Below, piece after piece: positions 23,088 to 36,700 of a DNA stretch of 64,000 nt. Source of the DNA: Meconema thalassinum (Eukaryota > Arthropoda > Insecta > Orthoptera > Tettigoniidae); assembly GCA_946902985.2 (NCBI GenBank), contig CAMPQE020000053.1:62001-126000 (forward strand), read 5' to 3'. The translations under genes were made by a program, and so were the position numbers. Position 1 is the stretch's first letter, and each line of letters starts with the position of its first letter. A model generated the notes under the pieces. The model made no database searches, was not told the origin of the DNA, and saw only the letters and a program-made list of their open reading frames with translations.

Positions 23088-25774
23088 TTTATTTTGCGCA
23101 TGTGCTTACAGATTCTCAGCATATTTGCTGGAAAGAAATCATTTACAATCCCAAATAACGTACATATCATAAGGAGCAAATTCTTGATGACTGCATTGAG
23201 TACTTTATACATTTCCCTCACTCCTTCAGGCCTGATCGCCCAAGAACAGCCTTACTACGCGACACGTAGAAAGTATGACTGTTTTCTGCATCATTTTGAG
23301 AAGGCCTGGGTCCAATGTTAAGTCTGTGAGAGATTCCTTTATGTTGTTGGGAATCACGCCAGTGCTGGAGATGATAATAGGAACTGTCCTGACTTGTGCC
23401 ATGTGCCATTGCTTCCTTATCAGTTCTGAAAGCTCTGTGTATTTTGACAGCTATTCAACATGCTTTGTTGGCATGTTGCCACTGTTTGGGATGCCACTAC
23501 TATGAAGGTGGTGTGCTTCATGCATTTGTCATCAAGAACCAAATCAGGTCTGTTGTGCACAGCTGACTGGTTTGTCAATACAGTACGATCCCAGTGCAAC
23601 GTTAAGCTGTCATTTTCCAGTACACTTTCAGGAGCATATTTATAGTACGGCACTTTCTCGTGGCTCAGCAGTTGAAGGTGTATAGGCAGTTCTTGATGTA
23701 CTATCTTGGCAACAAAATCATGTCTCTTCCTATATTCTGTCCCTGCAAAATGGCAACAACCTGATAAAATATGCTGAACAGTCTCAGATTTTGTGCAACC
23801 GTATCTGCAATGGTCATCTTGCACAGATGCATCCTTTATAATTAACTTTAGGTAGTTCCTCGTGGGGACATACTGGTCCAGAAGAGCCATCATAAAGCCT
23901 TCTGTTTCAGGAAACATCTGGCCAGAAATCAACCAAACGTTCGACGCTAGCTTGTCAATGTGAGTTTGGATGACTTCATTTGGATATCTTTCGTGCAGTG
24001 GCTTGGATAACCAGGCATTGAATCCATCCATAACACTGCGCACCTGATTTTCTGTCTCTTGCTGACTTAAGAGTAGTGGAGTTGAATCATCTGCTTCTGT
24101 GACAGCTTTGTGCAGCATCGTATGGTTCGATACAGAACAGAAGTATTTTCTTAGCTCAGTGATATGTCGAGCTACTTGGTTGTTTATATCAACAATTCCT
24201 ATCCCACCCATATGTCTCGGTAACGTGACTCGTTCCACAGATGACCTGGGATGGTGTTTTCGTGATTTGGTCAGTGATGTTCTAATTTTCTGTTCTAGAC
24301 TTGCAATGTCAGTTTTATTCCACTTGATGACCCCCAACGAGTAAAGAAGGATAAGGACAGCATATGCGTTGATTGCCTTAACCAAATTTTTACTCCTGAG
24401 GCTGGTGTTAGAAACAAGCTTAATTCTTCTGACAAATTCCTTCGTCAGATCTTGTTTCACGACTGAGTGTTCTATGTGTCTGGCTTACTTCATTCCCAGA
24501 TACTTGTAGGTGTCGTTAGTGAGCGTTGTTGCAATCTGCTGGCCCTGAGCTGTTTCATATACACCTTCAATTTTTACATCCTGCGAGAAGGTTTTCACTA
24601 TTTTCAACAGAAGCTCTAGCTGTGCTCTGGTGGCAGCATATAGCTTTAGGTCATCCATATACAGGAGATGGTTGAGCTTTGCAAGCTCCCTGGAGTTCTT
24701 CTTGATACTGAAGCCATATTTTGTTGAATTAAGTTGGTTTGATAGTGGGTTCATCGCAATACAGAACCATAATGGGCTCAAGGAGTCTCATTGGAATATT
24801 CCCTTGTGCATTGGAATCATACTGGTTGCAATAATGCAATTCGTAGTAGTAAGGCACATTAATGTAAGTCACGTTGCCATGGCATGTTCCAGGAAATATA
24901 TATTCTGAGGATCAATTCTATACATTGACAAAATATGGATCAACCAAACATGGGGAACGGAATCATAGGCCTTCTTGTAGTCAATACATGCCGTGAATAA
25001 ATTTCTGTTATTGGCAAAGGCCTGGTTAGAAACCACTGAGTCAATGATAAGTATTTCTTTACACCCTTTGGACACTTTTGTGCATCCTTGTTGTGTTGCT
25101 AGAATGTTAGTTTTTTCACAGTGGGCGTATATCCTTCTGAGACAGAACGTTATGATCTTATACATCGTGGGAAAGCATGTAATTGGACGATATTTTCCAG
25201 GATCTTGCATATTTTGTGGGTCTTTCGGAAGTAGATGTGTTATACCTTGTGTAAGGAAATTTGCCATATTCTATGGATGAGCAACAACTTCATTCACCAG
25301 AGTAGACAGAAGATCGTATACGCACCAGAATTTCTTATACCAGTTATTCTGTATCTGATCTAAACCGGGTGTTTTCCAGTTAGGAAAACCTTTAATGATG
25401 GAAGAAATTTCAGTGGATGTTATTGGATCATACTGCTTCGGATTATATTCTATAGAGATGTTTGTTACTTCCTGAACCCAATGGGAGTCTGAGTTAAAAT
25501 TGGTGGCTTTGGATAGTTGATTGCTCCAAAACTCTTCAATTTTTTCTCTTGTGGGATGAGGAGCATTTGAGGATACATGGTCTTCGCTCAGTGCTCTGTA
25601 GAGGTTCTTCTCGCCTTTGACAAATAAGTTGTAGTCCTGTCTCCGTTTCCTACTGTATCTGGAAAGTCTGTTCGCTATCAACGTAAGTTCCTGTTTGAGT
25701 GTATCTAAACACTGTTCGGCTTTTGTTTGGCCTCGTTATTGCCTTACAGAGTCTCACCAGTCTTATTGTGTGCG
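23088..25774 (-). pseudogene. R4/Dong-type LINE, reverse transcriptase and restriction-like endonuclease (3' part)
   Basis: Minus-strand fragments follow the R2/R4 superclade order: KTPGLDQIQNNWYKKF (near 25,350), PGKYRPITCFPTMYKI and ACIDYKKAYDSVPH (25,267-24,869), SPLWFCIAMNPLS and the catalytic box YMDD (24,781-24,485), then a C-terminal frame (24460-23420) with a C-C-H-C knuckle (CRYGC...HILSGC) and the endonuclease RPD. The second catalytic aspartate of the nuclease appears replaced (FIVVAS where a D is usual). The element ends at an AAT/ATT microsatellite. Several frame breaks make it a relic. Its 5' part lies beyond BEL-2 at 36757-37745. Confidence 0.85.
25770..25774. repeat. Left 5-bp target duplication of BEL-2 (GTGCG)
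   Basis: GTGCG directly before the BEL end TGGGTAG; the same five bases follow the other end at 36757-36761. Five bases is the usual BEL/Pao duplication length. Confidence 0.85.
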
Positions 25775-25935
25775 TGGGTAGATTATTAGCTTGGGAATAA
25801 CCTAACCCCCAAGGGAAGATGATGAAGAAAAGGAAGTGGGTTTCGGACTGGAGAAGAAGGATGTAGAAATAGGACGAGAGTCCAAAAGAAGTTATAATTT
25901 TAACTTTAATTATACTCAAAGGCAGCTGCCACTGC
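25775..25935 (-). mobile_element. Truncated third LTR of BEL-2 (3' end only)
   Basis: Matches the last about 160 bases of the other two LTRs, ending CTACCCA on the minus strand. The match stops at CACTGCA (about 25,935), where gag sequence begins abruptly. Confidence 0.85.
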
Positions 25936-26607
25936 ATATCTTAAAGAGGTGACGTCATTAGGTTTTACGACTGGCAAGTTGAACAGGCAGCGAATGTGGC
26001 GAGCAACACACACATTTACTTTACCATATCTCTCTTTAAGGAGATCAAAGGCGATGTGGTAGTTATCTGCGCTTAAAGGCAGTGACTCAACCAAGGCCAA
26101 GGCCTGGCCTTCCAAGGACAAACGCAAGAAATAGAACTTGTGGATATCGAGAATGACTTTGTTTTCATGGGTAAGGGAGCAGTAAAGTTCGTAAAAGGAA
26201 TACCATTCACCTTCCTGGCCTGAGAAGTGAGGTACAGTTATATTTGGAAGTAAAGGTTTCGGTTTGTCCTTATGAACTGAAGCGGGTGCGAACTGGGCTG
26301 GATTGATGACCCTAGTGTCCGGATCTGAGATACTGCGGATCAGTTGGTGGGCCTTGGCAATCCCTTCAAAATACGAGGGTTCAACCTCGTCCCGATACGA
26401 TTGAAGTTCTGGGCAAGCGGATTCAATGTCGGTTTGAATTTGATCATAGTAATCATAGGACCGTTCGTACAACTTAAGGCATTGTGTCATGACGTCTAGA
26501 TCACAATCGGCGGGATTTATTTTGTTAATGAAATTTCTAAATCTGGTAAGCTGTCATTTGTAGGAAAAACGTCTGGCAATGAGAGTTTCATCCTTTTCAG
26601 TAGGCAT
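25936..26607 (-). pseudogene. Second gag fragment of BEL-2
   Basis: This N-terminal gag fragment (DUF1759-type BEL gag) parallels 32765-33436 with few differences. An in-frame TGA near 26,547 breaks the start region. The gag sequence is cut after the KPNDVTSLR segment, where the truncated LTR is joined. Non-functional. Confidence 0.85.
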
Positions 26608-26896
26608 AATGAAATGGGTAAATTGAAGAGTAACTTACGAAACTGTAGCGAGATTTTGAAAATGCTGTCAGGTTGGCAGCAGAAGACAGGTTGCAAGTAA
26701 GACAGGCTGAAGAAGACAGAAACGACCTCTGTCACCTTCACCAGCTTTGCACTGCGAAGTTATAGCTGAAAAATTCAAAGAAGATATTAATGATTTGCAA
26801 AATATTGACAAATGGACTTTGAGCAATAAATAACGAATAGATTCTCATAAATAGACTCTGAGAAATGGACTCTCCCGGGTTTCTGAGACCAAATTT

Positions 26897-29877
26897 TGGG
26901 TAGATTATTAGCTTGGAAATAACCTAACCCCCAAGGGAAGATGATGAAGAAAAAGAAGTGGGTTTCGGACTGGAGAAAAAGGATGGAGAAATAGGACAAA
27001 AGTTCAAAAGAAGTTATAATTTTAACTTGAAGTATACTCAAAGGCAGCTGCCACTGCAAATCCGCTTTCCGATACCTAAAGTGGGTAGGGACCTGGGCTA
27101 AGCTAACAGGAAACGCAGCTGGAACTTGGGCTGTTCGCAATAAAGTGGCTATAGCGTATTCCCTCTCAAGCATAAATATACCTACTATGGGGAAGGGTGA
27201 TGGTCTGTCATGACAACGAGTAACAGATTTATTGTGTACCTGTTCAAAGAAGTTTGTTTCTAAACAAGTATTTTGAAGAGTACAAATAATTTGAATCAGC
27301 TTTGATATTTTAGTTTTTGAAATTGTAGAATTTCTAAAGAGCGACCGAATGCTTCCAAGAAGGATAGGGATAAAGCAATTATACCCTTGGGAATAATTTT
27401 GGTAAGTGTACCATTAGTTGCATTTAGAACTGACTAAGCTTTTACCCAGCGAGGCGCCGACTAAAAGTTTAGACTATGAGAAACACTTATATTTTTAAAA
27501 ACCAACCATAAGTGGTAGAGAGAATCTCCTCAAGCAGGAAGCTGGCGAGTTAGAATTAGCTATTAAAGCTAAGAGAGACTTTACTAAGTTGATAACTAAG
27601 AGTTCTTGCTCAAATGCAACAAGTGGTGAAAACCTTATCAATGGATTTATTTTTATTAAAGAGGGCATAAAACTAGGAAGAGTCAAGGAAGACAGGATCT
27701 TGCCTAACCGTTATGTTAGAGAAATGATAAAGCAAAGAACAAATCTTAATTTATTTAACAATTAAAAAGGAAGAGGTTTATGTAACAAATATATAATTTT
27801 GATTTTTATAAACAATTGGGGTCGCAGACCTCCGAAAACTTCTAAAGCTTGCGCCAGGCAATTGACAATTCTTTTGGTTTTAAACCTTTTATATGCTTTA
27901 AAATCTTCGTAAGATTTTGAAATGTTGTTAAGATTAACAATGGGAAATTTAAATATAATTGACGTAATTAAGGTTAACCAATAAATCAAGTACAAGATGT
28001 GTACTTTAAGGATTTCTAGATAGGTATCTTAGAAATATGAACAAATAACAACTTCGAAAGTATCAACAAAAAACAGGAAGAATGAAATAGAAGTTTCTAT
28101 AACTTCTTGTATTGATACAGAAATACTTGGGTAGATTATACATAGGAGAATATACAAATAGGGCAGGTAACTTATTGTGAAACCTGAAGAGAAAAATTGA
28201 AAGGAAGTTTCTAGAACTCCTATGTTTAAGTAGGGATCACGAGAAAAATGGGGCAAGTTTCCCTTTCGTGAAACCTAGAGATAACTCACTTTTGAGTAGA
28301 AAGAATTGTATTCCCTAATTAGAAGGGAGAAATAATTTAAGGCGTGTACTAGACACGACGTTTTACAGACATTAATTCGTTATACGTGGAGCAAGTAAGG
28401 GAGGGCACTTATTGAGAGTGACACCTCATTGAAAAAAGACCTAAAGTAACAATTTTATTATTTTAGTTTGTTAGTAAAGGGTTTGGGAAAGATCAAATGG
28501 GATTGTGGAAGAGTGTTCATGGCCGTATTTATTGTACTCGGACGAGCGCGACGTGGATGAAAAGTTGAACAGGCACTGTTTTCACTATAGTCTGTTGATA
28601 TAGTTGAAAAGTTCACTGTAGTAGCACAAAAGGTTGATAGCAAAGAAAGTTATTGCAATGGTGGAAAATAACTAGTTACACTAGATTTGCGAGAGTCTAT
28701 TGCTTGAAAAACTTGTAGGTTATAGTTGAATGCACCAGAAAAATCCCAAAGGAGGAAGAAAAATTAGATATTGAATAGCAGTTCATAAGGAAGATTCCTT
28801 CGTTTGAAAAAGTATTCCCATATGAAGTGGAAAATACATGACAGTATAACTGGTAGATAGAGTGTAGGTTCTGGAAGGTTCCAGAGCAATGAAGAGTTGT
28901 TTAAATTGGGCAGAGAATCCCTCGGCGGAAAACTAGATTATATAGACAGTGGGTATTTTTGAAATATCCCTCGATGTGAGATAGCATCTCAGAAAATCTT
29001 TCATTTTGAAAGTTAGACTTGATAGTTTGAGTTTGATCACGAAGATCTCTTGAAAGCAGTTATTTTATCACATAGCAACTTTCACTGTCTATAAAATCCA
29101 AAGAAAAGCATTAAGCCTTTTAAAAGCGATGAGAATGTGGTTAAAACATGAAGTCGGTACTTATCTTTGCTTCATGAAGAAGGTGATGTTGCTGTTGACG
29201 GTTGGTTCTAAAACTCGAACATGGTGTCGAATTTAATTGTTTGCCTCTTGAGTTGAGGAGGCGAGCTTTAGTTAAGCTCCAACTGACTGGTTTGACTGCC
29301 GACGTACAAGTGAGGGCAGCTAGACGCAGCGAAAATACACTAGCCTAGACGGCATGTCCAACAAGAAGTTGGGTGCACTTGAGAGGGTGGGCGGTTGCTC
29401 ACGGCACGGAGACAAGTCGAGAAGAAGTGAACAAGCGAGCGAGCAGCGCGCGCGGAGTAGCGAGCAGTAGGAGGAGGCGAGAAGAGGAGGAAGCAGGCGA
29501 GTTAGGGGAGGAAACAAAGAGGTTATACATAAACATGAAAAAACTTTACAAAAACAAAATTCTTCTTGGAGCGGTGTCTTCACGGTGTAGTTGGTTGGTG
29601 AAGAACACGACGCCATGCGGATTAATGTAGAAGACTCCATGGCTTGAAGCAATGGAAGTACGGAAGGCACCGATGGGACGCTGTCAGGCTGGTTCAACGG
29701 AATATGCGTTTCTGTAAAGAACTGACAGAAAAATGAACAAATGCACGGGGCAAACGGGAAGTAACAGTTCGATATTGGTGTGTGCGGTAAAGAAATGTAA
29801 ATAAATGGACTTATATAAAGTAATGAAGAACAGCAAAAGCTAATTCTTTCTTTCCGTGTATTTCCAAAAATCCACCA
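26897..29877 (-). mobile_element. Middle LTR of BEL-2 (2.98 kb)
   Basis: Begins TGGTGGATTT and ends CTACCCA on the minus strand. It is nearly identical to 33726-36756, but lacks about 28 bases that the other LTR carries at about 34,373-34,400. BEL-1 has related sequence there, so this LTR suffered the deletion. It also has one fewer copy of a GC-rich tandem unit near 29,440. Confidence 0.88.
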
Positions 29878-31860
29878 AGTTGGGGGACAACAGCAAACAC
29901 CAGCAAAGAACAAGAACACAATATGAAAGAAGTCTTATAATATACCCATTGGTAGTAGAGATTATTCTTTCCCTGCCTCTTCCCTTCCCTCCTGGGTAAC
30001 AATCGGTCATTTCGCCAAAGATCTATGCTATAGGGAGAAAGGGAAATTGGGAAGGCACCAATGAGGAACTGACTAGGTGTAAGTGGAAGCAAGTTATCAG
30101 GGTTATTAGAATGCGAGGGCGACGGGCGCGAATTAACAACGCTGTCAGTCACAAAGTAGCTAGAAGCTGCGAGAACTAAAGCTCTAGTGAAGATCGCGAT
30201 AAGATGCGAAAGGAGAGTTAACAAATTTAAACAAAGCGTATAGAAACAAGTACATCGATCAAGGATAAGAATATACCAAATAAACAAAGGAACTATGCGA
30301 GTAGAGGGCAGGAACGCCATAAGTAACAACAATCTAGTAGCCATAAACAATGACCTTAATTATAATAAGCATCAAAAGGGTTAATCAGAAAAATTCTTAA
30401 GTCAGGAAGATAGTGACGTAACAAGCATAGATGCAAAAACACATCGAGTGTAACGACGAGAAAAATATGTTTGTTTAACAAAGAACAATAAAAGCGCAAA
30501 ATATGTAAGCAGGGTGCAATACATGCGCGCATAAAAAATATGCAACGATGTTATGAAACAAGGATCGAAACAGCTATAGGATACGAGTGTGAGCAAGTGG
30601 GAGAGATAGGTAAACATGACCTTGACCCACATAGTACAGCGAGATAACGAATATAAATACCTGAAAGAGTCCTTGACCAGAACTAGTTTATTTTGTTAAG
30701 GAGGTGAACAGCTTCTGAAATTACGGGAGCAACTCTCAAGACAATGGTTGGCAGTCAGCCAATGTTGAGGTAAGGAAAACTTGCTCTCACCTTTGTCAAG
30801 CATAGAGGAAGTAAACGGCAGCTTGGCCTTACCCAGGCTTGTATACAGACGAGATTGAAAAACAAGCAGTTCAACATAAACAAACAAAGCGAGTGCAATC
30901 AGCCGAGACTTAAAGCGGAACTTCAAGTAACACGGCATGCAGTCATCCGTAGCTTGGGCGTGAAAAACCAATTTAAAGACATATGAAATAAAGTAAGTAA
31001 TCAATTTCGCATAATTTTGAGTATCACGGAATCCGACAATTTTCAACAGAAAAAAGCTTAATTCTTCTGTCCCAAGAAGAGAAGCTGGGACATTGAGAAA
31101 GAGTTTATGCGTAAGAATAGTTATTCTAAATGCCAGAGAACTCATATTTTCAAGCGGTTTCAAAAGCGGCTTCCGAGTCTGAGGAAGAGGGAAGGAGGCG
31201 GCCATGGCCATCCTACTAAATAGCGAGTGAAGTGAAACATAGCTTACAGCGTAATGATGGTGACTGATAGCCATGGTTTTACACAAGGGGAAGATAGTTT
31301 TCAATAGAAAGTTTAAACAATTACCTGCTACAAAGAATGACAGGAGATGGTAAACCAAGTGACCCAAGGCGAGGCGAACTTGAATTGTCATTTTGTGCGG
31401 AAATAAGGCAAAACCATTTAAACAACTTACAAAGGTGACGTAGTTGTTTACAATGAGACATCGTTTCGGCAAGTGTTTTTAAATGTATTGAGATCGGAAA
31501 TATAAGTGTTCTCTTTTTCAGAAAAGGGATTTGAATCGGCAGTAACAAAATGACATTGTGAGTTGGTTTGAAGACAGGGATGTTGGATTTGACCAGTAAT
31601 GACCCAACCAAAATCGGTGTTTCTGGTGACCACGTTTGAAGATAGCCTACGGGTTTGTTTACGAAGGCAATTCCAGAAAATATTGGCACAGAAAAGTATA
31701 TCAATGGGGCCTTGAGCATTAAACTGAGGATCAGCTAACCTTAAATGCGAAGGAATCTTTAAACCGGAAGTATTAATAGAGCTGCTAGGAGTGTCCTTGC
31801 CAATACTGGTAAGAATGAGACAGTTTAAGTTAAGATTGGTGTTTCATTGACAAATGTCTC
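29878..31860 (-). pseudogene. Eroded pol of BEL-2
   Basis: Pieces of BEL pol are visible on the minus strand: the protease-RT linker (NTDFGWVITGQ near 31,610), an RNase H-like stretch near 30,880-30,720, and the integrase C-terminal region with VNSRPSPSHSNNPDNLLPLTP near 30,140. The reverse transcriptase core is missing and the internal region is about 1 kb or more shorter than in BEL-1, so large deletions have occurred. Confidence 0.75.
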
Positions 31861-31879
31861 TGATTTTCAATTTCGAAGA

Positions 31880-33436
31880 TTACAAGGCTTGAGTTTTCAA
31901 ATTGTCAATGCCGGATACATTGATGGAAGTAGGTGATGAAGAAATACCTAGTTTTTTAATTAACGATTGCGAAACAAAGTTGTGAGTTGAAGCGGAGTCA
32001 TGAAGACCGCGGGTTCGAAACCAAATTCCAAATTTATCTTGGATTTCCAATTGTACAGTGGACAAAAGGACTTGCGCACTGTGAGAAGTTTCGGCGTTAG
32101 AAATGCAAGAAGAAGCATTAGTTTGTTCAGAGCTGCTCTGCATGGAGTTTGAAGAAGCAGGTACTAGTGACCTCGATTGATCATGAAAGTGCAATAAAGA
32201 ATGATGCGGTCTTTTGCAATGAAAACAGAGGTAGGAAGACGCACAATTAGAAGCAGAATGCTTAGGTGACAGGCAGTTATGGCAATATTTATTATTGGAG
32301 GCAAACTTCCTTCTGTCTTCAACAGACAATTCTTTAAAGGATTTGCAGGAATACAAAGTGTGAAACTTTTTAGAGAGCGTGCATTTTAAAGTTTTGTTGA
32401 GCAGCCTAATATGTTCTCTTGGACTGTTGAAAGAAGCAGAACGGGTTTGCTTTTTCTCGACAGATGGGTGCTGATGTCCATTTGAAGAGACAAGAGTTTT
32501 ATTTAGGATGTCACACAGAGGACTAGTTTCGACTCTTTCGCACTGAAATGATAGTTCTGTAAGGACTTGGCACCGGCTGTTGAGAAACGCGATGAGGTGT
32601 TCGAAAGAATATTCCTCCTTGTGAGTGAGTTCGATTTCCCAAGCCTTTAACGTCGAAAGATCGAATCTGGATGTAGCTAGATGAATAAGGACGGTGTCCC
32701 AAGTTTGGACTGGCTGCTTGAGTTGATATAACGCTCTAACATGTAATGGCATATAGTCTAACAGGTCTCTTAAAGAGGTGACGTCATTAGGTTTTACGAC
32801 TGGCAAGTTGAACAGGCAGCGAATGTGGCGAGCAACACACAAATGTACATTACCATATCTCTCTTTAAGGAGATCAAAGGCGATGTGGTAGTTATCTGCG
32901 CTTAAAGGCAGTGACTCAACCAAGGCCAAGGCCTGGCCTTCCAAGGACGAACGCAGGAAATAGAACTTGTGGATGTCGAGAATATTTTTGTTTTCATGGA
33001 TAAGGGAGCAGTAAAGTTCGTAAAAGGAATACCATTCACCTTCCTGGCCTGAGAAGTGAGGTACAGTTATATTTGGAAGTAAAGGTTTCAGTTTGTCCTT
33101 ATGAACTGAAGCGGGTGCGAACTGGGCCGGATTGATGACCCTAGTGTCCGGTTTTGAGATACTGCGGATCAGTTGGTGGGCCTTGGCAATCCCTTCGAAA
33201 TACGAGGGTTCAACCTCGTCCCGATACGATTGAAGTTCTGGGCAAGCGGATTCAATGTCGGTTTGAATTTGATCATAGTAATCATAGGACCGTTCGTACA
33301 ACTTAAGGCGTTGTGTCAAGACGTCTAGATCACAATCGGCGGGATTTATTTTGTTAATGAAATTTCTAAATCTGGTAAGCTGTCCTTTGTAGGAAGAACG
33401 TCTGGCAATGAGAGTTTCATCCTTTTCAGTTGGCAT
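31880..33436 (-). CDS. BEL/Pao gag (BEL-2), open over 518 codons
   Basis: Starts at the ATG at 33436 and is open to 31880. The N-terminal half is BEL gag (DUF1759), with VPHFSGQEGEWYSFYELY near residue 128. It is followed by three cysteine/histidine knuckles (about residues 350-420; CHNCLSPKHSASNC is clear) and the beginning of the protease (LHDSASTHNF, with H in place of the usual residue before D). The frame then closes where BEL-1 continues into pol. Nucleocapsid-type RNA binding would be its role. It is the best preserved coding part of BEL-2 but has no working pol behind it. Confidence 0.85.
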   Translation of the reverse strand: MPTEKDETLIARRSSYKGQLTRFRNFINKINPADCDLDVLTQRLKLYERSYDYYDQIQTDIESACPELQSYRDEVEPSYFEGIAKAHQLIRSISKPDTRVINPAQFAPASVHKDKLKPLLPNITVPHFSGQEGEWYSFYELYCSLIHENKNILDIHKFYFLRSSLEGQALALVESLPLSADNYHIAFDLLKERYGNVHLCVARHIRCLFNLPVVKPNDVTSLRDLLDYMPLHVRALYQLKQPVQTWDTVLIHLATSRFDLSTLKAWEIELTHKEEYSFEHLIAFLNSRCQVLTELSFQCERVETSPLCDILNKTLVSSNGHQHPSVEKKQTRSASFNSPREHIRLLNKTLKCTLSKKFHTLYSCKSFKELSVEDRRKFASNNKYCHNCLSPKHSASNCASSYLCFHCKRPHHSLLHFHDQSRSLVPASSNSMQSSSEQTNASSCISNAETSHSAQVLLSTVQLEIQDKFGIWFRTRGLHDSASTHNFVSQSLIKKLGISSSPTSINVSGIDNLKTQAL

Positions 33437-33700
33437 AATGAAATGGGTAAATTGAAGAGTAACTTACGAAACTGTAGCGAGATTTTGAAACTGCTGTCAG
33501 GTTGGCAGCAGAAGACAGGTTGCAAGTAAGACAGGCTGAAGAGGACAGGAACGACCTCTATCACATTCACCAGCTTTGCACTGCGAAGTTATAGCTGAAA
33601 AATTCAAAGAAGATATTAATGATTTGCAAAATATTGACAAATGAACTTGGAGCAATAAATAACGAATAGATTCTCATAAATAGACTCTGAGAAATGGACT

Positions 33701-33720
33701 CTCCCGGGTTTCTGGGACCA
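33701..33720 (-). promoter_or_regulatory. Candidate primer-binding site of BEL-2
   Basis: On the minus strand TGGTCCCAGAAACCCGGGA starts a few bases after the LTR end (CTACCCA). A TGG directly after a 5' LTR is the usual start of a tRNA primer-binding site. The same sequence with one change (TGGTCTCAG) follows the middle LTR at about 26,872-26,891. The priming tRNA is not identified. Confidence 0.55.
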
Positions 33721-33725
33721 AATTT

Positions 33726-36700
33726 TGGGTAGATTATTAGCTTGGGAATAACCTAACCCCCAAGGGAAGATGATGAAGAAAAAGAAGTGGGTTACGGACT
33801 GGAGAAAAAGGATGGAGAAATAGGACGAAAGTCCAAAAGAAATTATAATTTTAACTTGAAGTATACTCAAAGGCAGCTGCCACTGCAAATCCGCTTTCCG
33901 ATACCTAAAGTGGGTAGGGACCTGGGCGAAGCTAACAGGAAACGCAGCTGGAACTTGGGCTTTTCGTAATAAAGTTGCTATAGCGTATTCCCTCTCAAGC
34001 ATAAATATACCTACTATGGGGAAGGGTGGTGGTCTGGCATGACAAAGAGTAACAGATTTATTGTGTACCTGTTCAAAGAAGTTTGTTTCTAAACAAGTAT
34101 TTTGAAGAGTACAAATAATTTGAATCAGCTTTGATATTTTAGTTTTTGAAATTGTAGAATTTCTAAAGAGCGACCAAATGCTTCCAAGAAGGATAGGGAT
34201 AAAGCAATTATACCCTTGGGAATAATTTTGTTAAGTGTACCAATAGTTGCATTTAGAACTGACTAAGCTTTTACCCAGCGAGGCGCCGACTAAACGTTTA
34301 GACAATGAGAAACACTTATATTTTTAAAAACCAACCATAAGTGGTAGAGAGAATCTCCATAAGCAGGAAGCTGGCGTAGCGAGCTATGCTTGCCTTACTG
34401 GCCAGTTAGAATTAGTTATTAAAGCTAAGAGAGACTTTACTAAGTTGATAACTAAGAGTTCTTGCTCAAATAAAACAAGTGGTGAAAACCTTATCAATGG
34501 ATTTATTTTTATTAAAGAGGGCATAAACCTAGGAAGAGTCAAGGAAGACAGGATCTTGCCTAACCGTTATGTTAGAGAAATGATAAAGCAAAGAACAGAT
34601 CTTAATTTATTTAACATTTAAAAAGGAAGTGGTTTATGTAACAAATATATATTTTTGATTTTTATAAACAATTGGGGTCGCAGACCTCCGAAAACTTCTA
34701 AAGCTTGCGCCAGGAAATTGACAATTCTTTTGGTTTTAAACCTTTTATATGCTTTAAAATCTTCGTAAGATTTTGAAATGTTGTTAAGATTAACAATGGG
34801 AAATTTAAATATAATTGACGTAATTAAGGTTAACCAATAAATCAAGTACAAGATGTGTACTTTAAGGATTTCTAGATAGGTATCTTAGAAATATGAACAA
34901 ATAACAACTTCGAAAGTATCAACAAAAAACAGGAAGAATGAAATAGAAGTTTCTATAACTTCTTGTATTGATACAGAAATACTTGGGTAGATTATACATA
35001 GGAGAATATACAAATAGGGCAGGTAACTTATTGTGAAACCTGAAGAGAAAAATTGAAAGGAAGTTTCAAGAACTCCTATGTTTAATTAGGGATCACGAGA
35101 AAAATGGGGCAAGTTTCCCTTTCGTGAAACCTAGAGATAACTCACTTTTGAGTAGAAAGAATTGTATTCCCTAATTAGAAGGGAGAAATAATTTAAGGCG
35201 TGTACTAGACACGACGTTTTACAGACATTAATTCGTTATACGTGGAGCAAGTAAGGGAGGGCACTTATTTAGAGTGACACCTCATTGAAAAAAAGACCTA
35301 AAGTAACAATTTTATTATTTTAGTTTGTTAGTAAAGGGTTTGGGAAAGATCAAATGGGATTGTGGAAGAGTGTTCACGGCCGTATTTATTGTACTCGGAC
35401 GAGCGCGACGCGGATGAAAAGTTGAACAGGCACTGTTTTCACTATAGTCTGTTGATATAGTTGAAAAGTTCACTGTAGTAGCACAAAATGTTGATAGCAA
35501 AGAAAGTTATTGCAATGGTGGAAAATAACTAGTTACACTAGATATGCGAGAGTCTATTGCTTGAAAAACTTGTAGGTTATAGTTGAATGCACCAGAAAAA
35601 TCCCAAAGGAGGAAGAAAAATTAGATATTGAATAGCAGTTCATAAGGAAGATTCCTTAGTTTGAAAAAGTATTCCCATATGAAGTGGAAAATACATGACA
35701 GTATAACTGGTAGATAGAGTGTAGGTTCTGGAAGGTTCCAGAGCAATGAAGAGTTGTTTAAATTGGGCAGAGAATCCCTCGGCGGAAAACTAGATTATAT
35801 AGACAGTGGGTATTTTTGAAATATCCCTCGATGTGAGATAGCATCTCAGAAAATCTTTCATTTTGAAAGTTAGACTTGATAGTTTGAGTTTGATCACGAA
35901 GATCTCTTGAAAGCAGTTATTTTATCACATAACAACTTTCACTGTCTATAAAATCCAAATAAAAGCATTAAGCCTTTTAAAAGCGATGAGAATGTGGTTA
36001 AAACATGAAGTCGGTACTTATCTTTGCTTCATGAAGAAGGTGATGTTGCTGTTGACGGTTGGTTCTAAAACTCGAACATGGTGTCGAATTTAAATGTTTG
36101 CCTCTTGAGTTGAGGAGGCGAGCTTTAGTTAAGCTCCAACTGACTGGTTTGACTTCCGACGTACATGTGAGGGCTGATAGACGCAGCGAAAGTACACTAG
36201 CCTAGACGGCATGTCCAACAAGAAGTTGAGTGCACTTGAGAGGGTGGGCGGTTGCTCACGGTACGGAGACAAGTCGAGAAGAAGTGAACGAGCGAGCGAG
36301 CAGCGCGCTCGGAGTAGCGAGCAGCGCGCGCGGAGTAGCGAGCAGTAGGAGGAGGCGGGAATAGGGGAAAGCGGGCGAGTAAGGGGAGCAAACAAAGACG
36401 TTATACATAAACATGAAAAAACTCTACAAAAACAAAATTCTTCTTGGAGCGGTGTCTTCAAGGAGTAGTTGGTTGGTGAATAACACGACGCCCTGCGGAT
36501 TAATGTAGAAGTCTTCATGGCTTGAAGCCATGGAAGTTCGGAAGGCAGCGATGGGACGCTGTCAGGCTGGTTCAACGGAATATGCGTTTCTGTAAAAAAC
36601 TGACAGAAAAAATGAACAAATGCACGGGGCAAACGGGAAGTAACAGTTCGATGTTGGTGTGTGCGGGAAAGAAATGTAAATACATGGACTGGTATAAAGT

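Noticed and set aside
22928..23221. 97-codon frame with asparagine runs
   Set aside because: The asparagine runs are ATT microsatellites read on the minus strand, and the rest is LINE 3' sequence.
29320..29919. 199-codon leucine/serine-rich frame that looks membrane-like
   Set aside because: It runs across an LTR start; its counterpart in the other LTR (36129-36746) differs in frame and ends.
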